DNA of 64,000 nucleotides from Hyphomonadaceae bacterium UBA1933. GTDB lineage: Bacteria > Pseudomonadota > Alphaproteobacteria > Caulobacterales > Aquidulcibacteraceae. Positions 62,571 to 64,000 of this stretch are shown one piece after another. The stretch is from positions 1 to 64,000 of the forward strand of contig DDFH01000007.1 of NCBI GenBank assembly GCA_002337085.1. Reading direction: 5' to 3'. Under the pieces are notes generated by a model. It was not told the origin of the DNA and ran no database searches. It was given only the letters and a program-made list of their open reading frames with translations. Numbering within the stretch: the first letter of the stretch is position 1; each line of letters begins with the position of its first letter. A program made the position numbers and the translations under genes.

Positions 62571-64000
62571 TTAAAACTATTGTTTCCCCACGTTTTTTAT
62601 ATAAATCCTGCACTGCTTCAAAGCGCGTTTCACGACATCTTGATTGGTTTACATATCCCTTATCGGTGATTTCTGCATCCTCAATTGATGGCACACCATC
62701 TAGTATAAGAAATTTTGTAATCTTTCTTGTTGCCGACTTGCCCTTAAACTCGGCTTCATAAAGCTCTTTAAGACGTGATTTAATATCAACACCTTCTTGG
62801 GTAGCTTTATGGCAGCGTGCGGCATTAAGGAATAATAATGCCCCAATTTCATTTTCACCTTCACCACAAATAACGGCGTCACTTATTAAGCCATGGGCGC
62901 AATTTACAAGCTCTGTACGTAAATTACCAACTTGAACAAATGAACCATTGCCAAGCTTAAATTCTTCGGCAATGCGCCCATCAAATTTCAAACCTTTTTC
63001 AGGATGTTCAGGATCATAGAATTTAAGTGCATCACCCAATAAATAATAACCTTCATCATCAAATGCTTCTTTGGTTTTTTCAGGGTTATTTACATAATAT
63101 GGCAAAATAGCAGGGCTTTTGATACGAACTTCCATCTTATCATTATGTGGTACAAGCTTTAAAACAACGCCAGGCACAGGAAGCCCAACAAGCCCCATAG
63201 TATCGTTTGGAAAATGTACCGTGCAGGCGGTTGGCCCAGTTTCAGTTGCCCCATATCCAGCCGCAACCGAAATAATGTCACCGCGTACTTTACGCACCAC
63301 ATTTTGTAATCTGTTATAAAGTTCTTGGGTTAATGCGGCGCCGCCATATTGCATTAAAACCAAGTCACCAAACAATGCTTTCGCAAGGACATCATCTTTT
63401 TCAAGATATTCAGCAAGCAAAGACCAACCGATTGGAACAGTATTATGATAGTTTGGCTTTATTTCTTTTATGTTGGCAATTGTTTTTATAATGCCTTCAG
63501 GGGTTGGGCTGCCGTCATCAATCCAAAGTGTGTCACCAGAATCGGTAAGCATATTTAAAACCGCATTGCCACCCAATGAATGCGACCACGGAAGGTGATT
63601 AATCATAATCATACCGTCTGGCCACATTTCTTTTTCTTTTACTGGATCAAAGGTTGCCTTAATCTGTGAAGCATTTTGGGTAAGGTTATAGTGTGATATT
63701 CCAACCGCTTTTGGCAATCCTGTTGAGCCAGAAGTAAGTAATATTTTACAAAGATTTTGTGGGTCAATACTTTCAATATCAAATTCTTTTTCAGATGTCT
63801 CAATATTATCGAGGCAAATGGTTTTATTGTTTTTGGTCGCAACATCTTTGGTGAAAATAAAATCAACCGTATTTTCTAACCAATTAGGAATATGATTAAA
63901 CTTCTCGCCCTCACAAAAGACTGCTTTTGCTTTTAAAAGCCCTAATACATCATTTAAACGACCCGCATCTTTTGCCTTTAATGAATATGCAGGTGTTATG
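62563..64000 (-). CDS. Feruloyl-CoA-synthase-like acyl-CoA ligase (partial, runs off the window)
   Basis: ANL-superfamily adenylating enzyme; 479 residues are visible and the N-terminus lies beyond the window end. The frame is open through position 64000, with ITPAYSLKAKDAGRL at the edge, then LLTSGSTGLPKAVG (the AMP-binding P-loop), GYGATETGPTACTVHF and YYLLGDALKFYDP. The ITPAYSL and LPWSHSLGGN segments resemble feruloyl-CoA synthetases. An ATG-less start at 63717 is an artefact: that Leu lies inside the P-loop. It precedes the TPP enzyme with an 8-base overlap. Substrate (aromatic or other acid) is not decidable. Confidence 0.75.
   Translation of the reverse strand, partial: ITPAYSLKAKDAGRLNDVLGLLKAKAVFCEGEKFNHIPNWLENTVDFIFTKDVATKNNKTICLDNIETSEKEFDIESIDPQNLCKILLTSGSTGLPKAVGISHYNLTQNASQIKATFDPVKEKEMWPDGMIMINHLPWSHSLGGNAVLNMLTDSGDTLWIDDGSPTPEGIIKTIANIKEIKPNYHNTVPIGWSLLAEYLEKDDVLAKALFGDLVLMQYGGAALTQELYNRLQNVVRKVRGDIISVAAGYGATETGPTACTVHFPNDTMGLVGLPVPGVVLKLVPHNDKMEVRIKSPAILPYYVNNPEKTKEAFDDEGYYLLGDALKFYDPEHPEKGLKFDGRIAEEFKLGNGSFVQVGNLRTELVNCAHGLISDAVICGEGENEIGALLFLNAARCHKATQEGVDIKSRLKELYEAEFKGKSATRKITKFLILDGVPSIEDAEITDKGYVNQSRCRETRFEAVQDLYKKRGETIVLNV

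Noticed and set aside
62563..63717. CoA-ligase-like gene as a complete 384-residue protein starting at 63717
   Set aside because: The supposed start codon is a Leu codon inside the conserved P-loop, and the same frame continues open to the window end with matching family motifs, so the gene is partial.

Overview
The window is a continuous AT-rich stretch of an alphaproteobacterial chromosome. The evidence is a 14-gene nuo operon with separate nuoC and nuoD, LexA boxes of the alphaproteobacterial GAAC-N7-GAAC type, a short ProRS without the bacterial insertion domain, LpxI rather than LpxH, RNase J, and a PleC/PdhS-type kinase. The gene order nuo-birA-rnj-mce-proS-lolCD-(small ORF)-dnaE-rpsB-tsf-pyrH-frr-uppS-cdsA-dxr-rseP-bamA-ompH-lpx-gltA-gltX-comEC-lexA closely matches what I remember of Caulobacterales. 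I place it as a low-GC relative of that group; this is inference, not a phylogenetic result. It is mainly a housekeeping region. No insertion sequence, prophage, CRISPR array or rRNA operon was seen.

Layout. 0.1-1.6 kb: tRNA-Asp and a convergent ExoQ/O-antigen-ligase-type membrane protein share a bidirectional UUCG terminator. 1.9-17.6 kb: all 14 complex I subunits on the + strand. They are interrupted by an NTF2-like gene between nuoD and nuoE, and by a terminator, a GFA-family gene and a 359-nt spacer between nuoF and nuoG. 17.6-28.4 kb: birA, a lipoprotein in the place where coaX is often found, RNase J, methylmalonyl-CoA epimerase, proS, lolC/lolD, a 31-codon SOS-controlled membrane peptide, and dnaE. 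28.5-43.5 kb: a translation-to-envelope cluster. It runs from rpsB (with a structured leader) and tsf through pyrH, frr, uppS, cdsA, dxr, rseP, bamA and ompH to lpxD, fabZ, lpxA, lpxI and lpxB. 43.5-51.2 kb: gltA and gltX on the - strand, comEC on +, lexA on -, then a second gltX and an acidic unknown protein on +. 51.2-64 kb: a PleC-like kinase and pepN (-), a HerA-type ATPase, an unknown protein and an MprF-like flippase-only membrane protein (+), then a TPP enzyme and a partial feruloyl-CoA-synthase-like ligase (-).

How the genes fit together. Complex I makes proton-motive force. The rpsB-lpxB block joins ribosome function and nucleotide supply to isoprenoid, phospholipid, lipid A and outer-membrane protein biogenesis, and LolCD and RseP belong to the same envelope theme. 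LexA and its boxes define an SOS circuit inside the window. lexA carries two abutting boxes, and one more box controls the 31-residue membrane peptide just upstream of dnaE. That peptide matches the size, regulation and remembered position of the Caulobacter division inhibitor SidA and is the most interesting item here. Other points worth attention are the rpsB leader, where alternative and crossing pairings occlude the ribosome-binding site, the two insertions in the nuo operon, the catalytic-domain-less MprF, the paired glutamyl-tRNA synthetases, and the TPP enzyme/acyl-CoA synthetase pair at the end.
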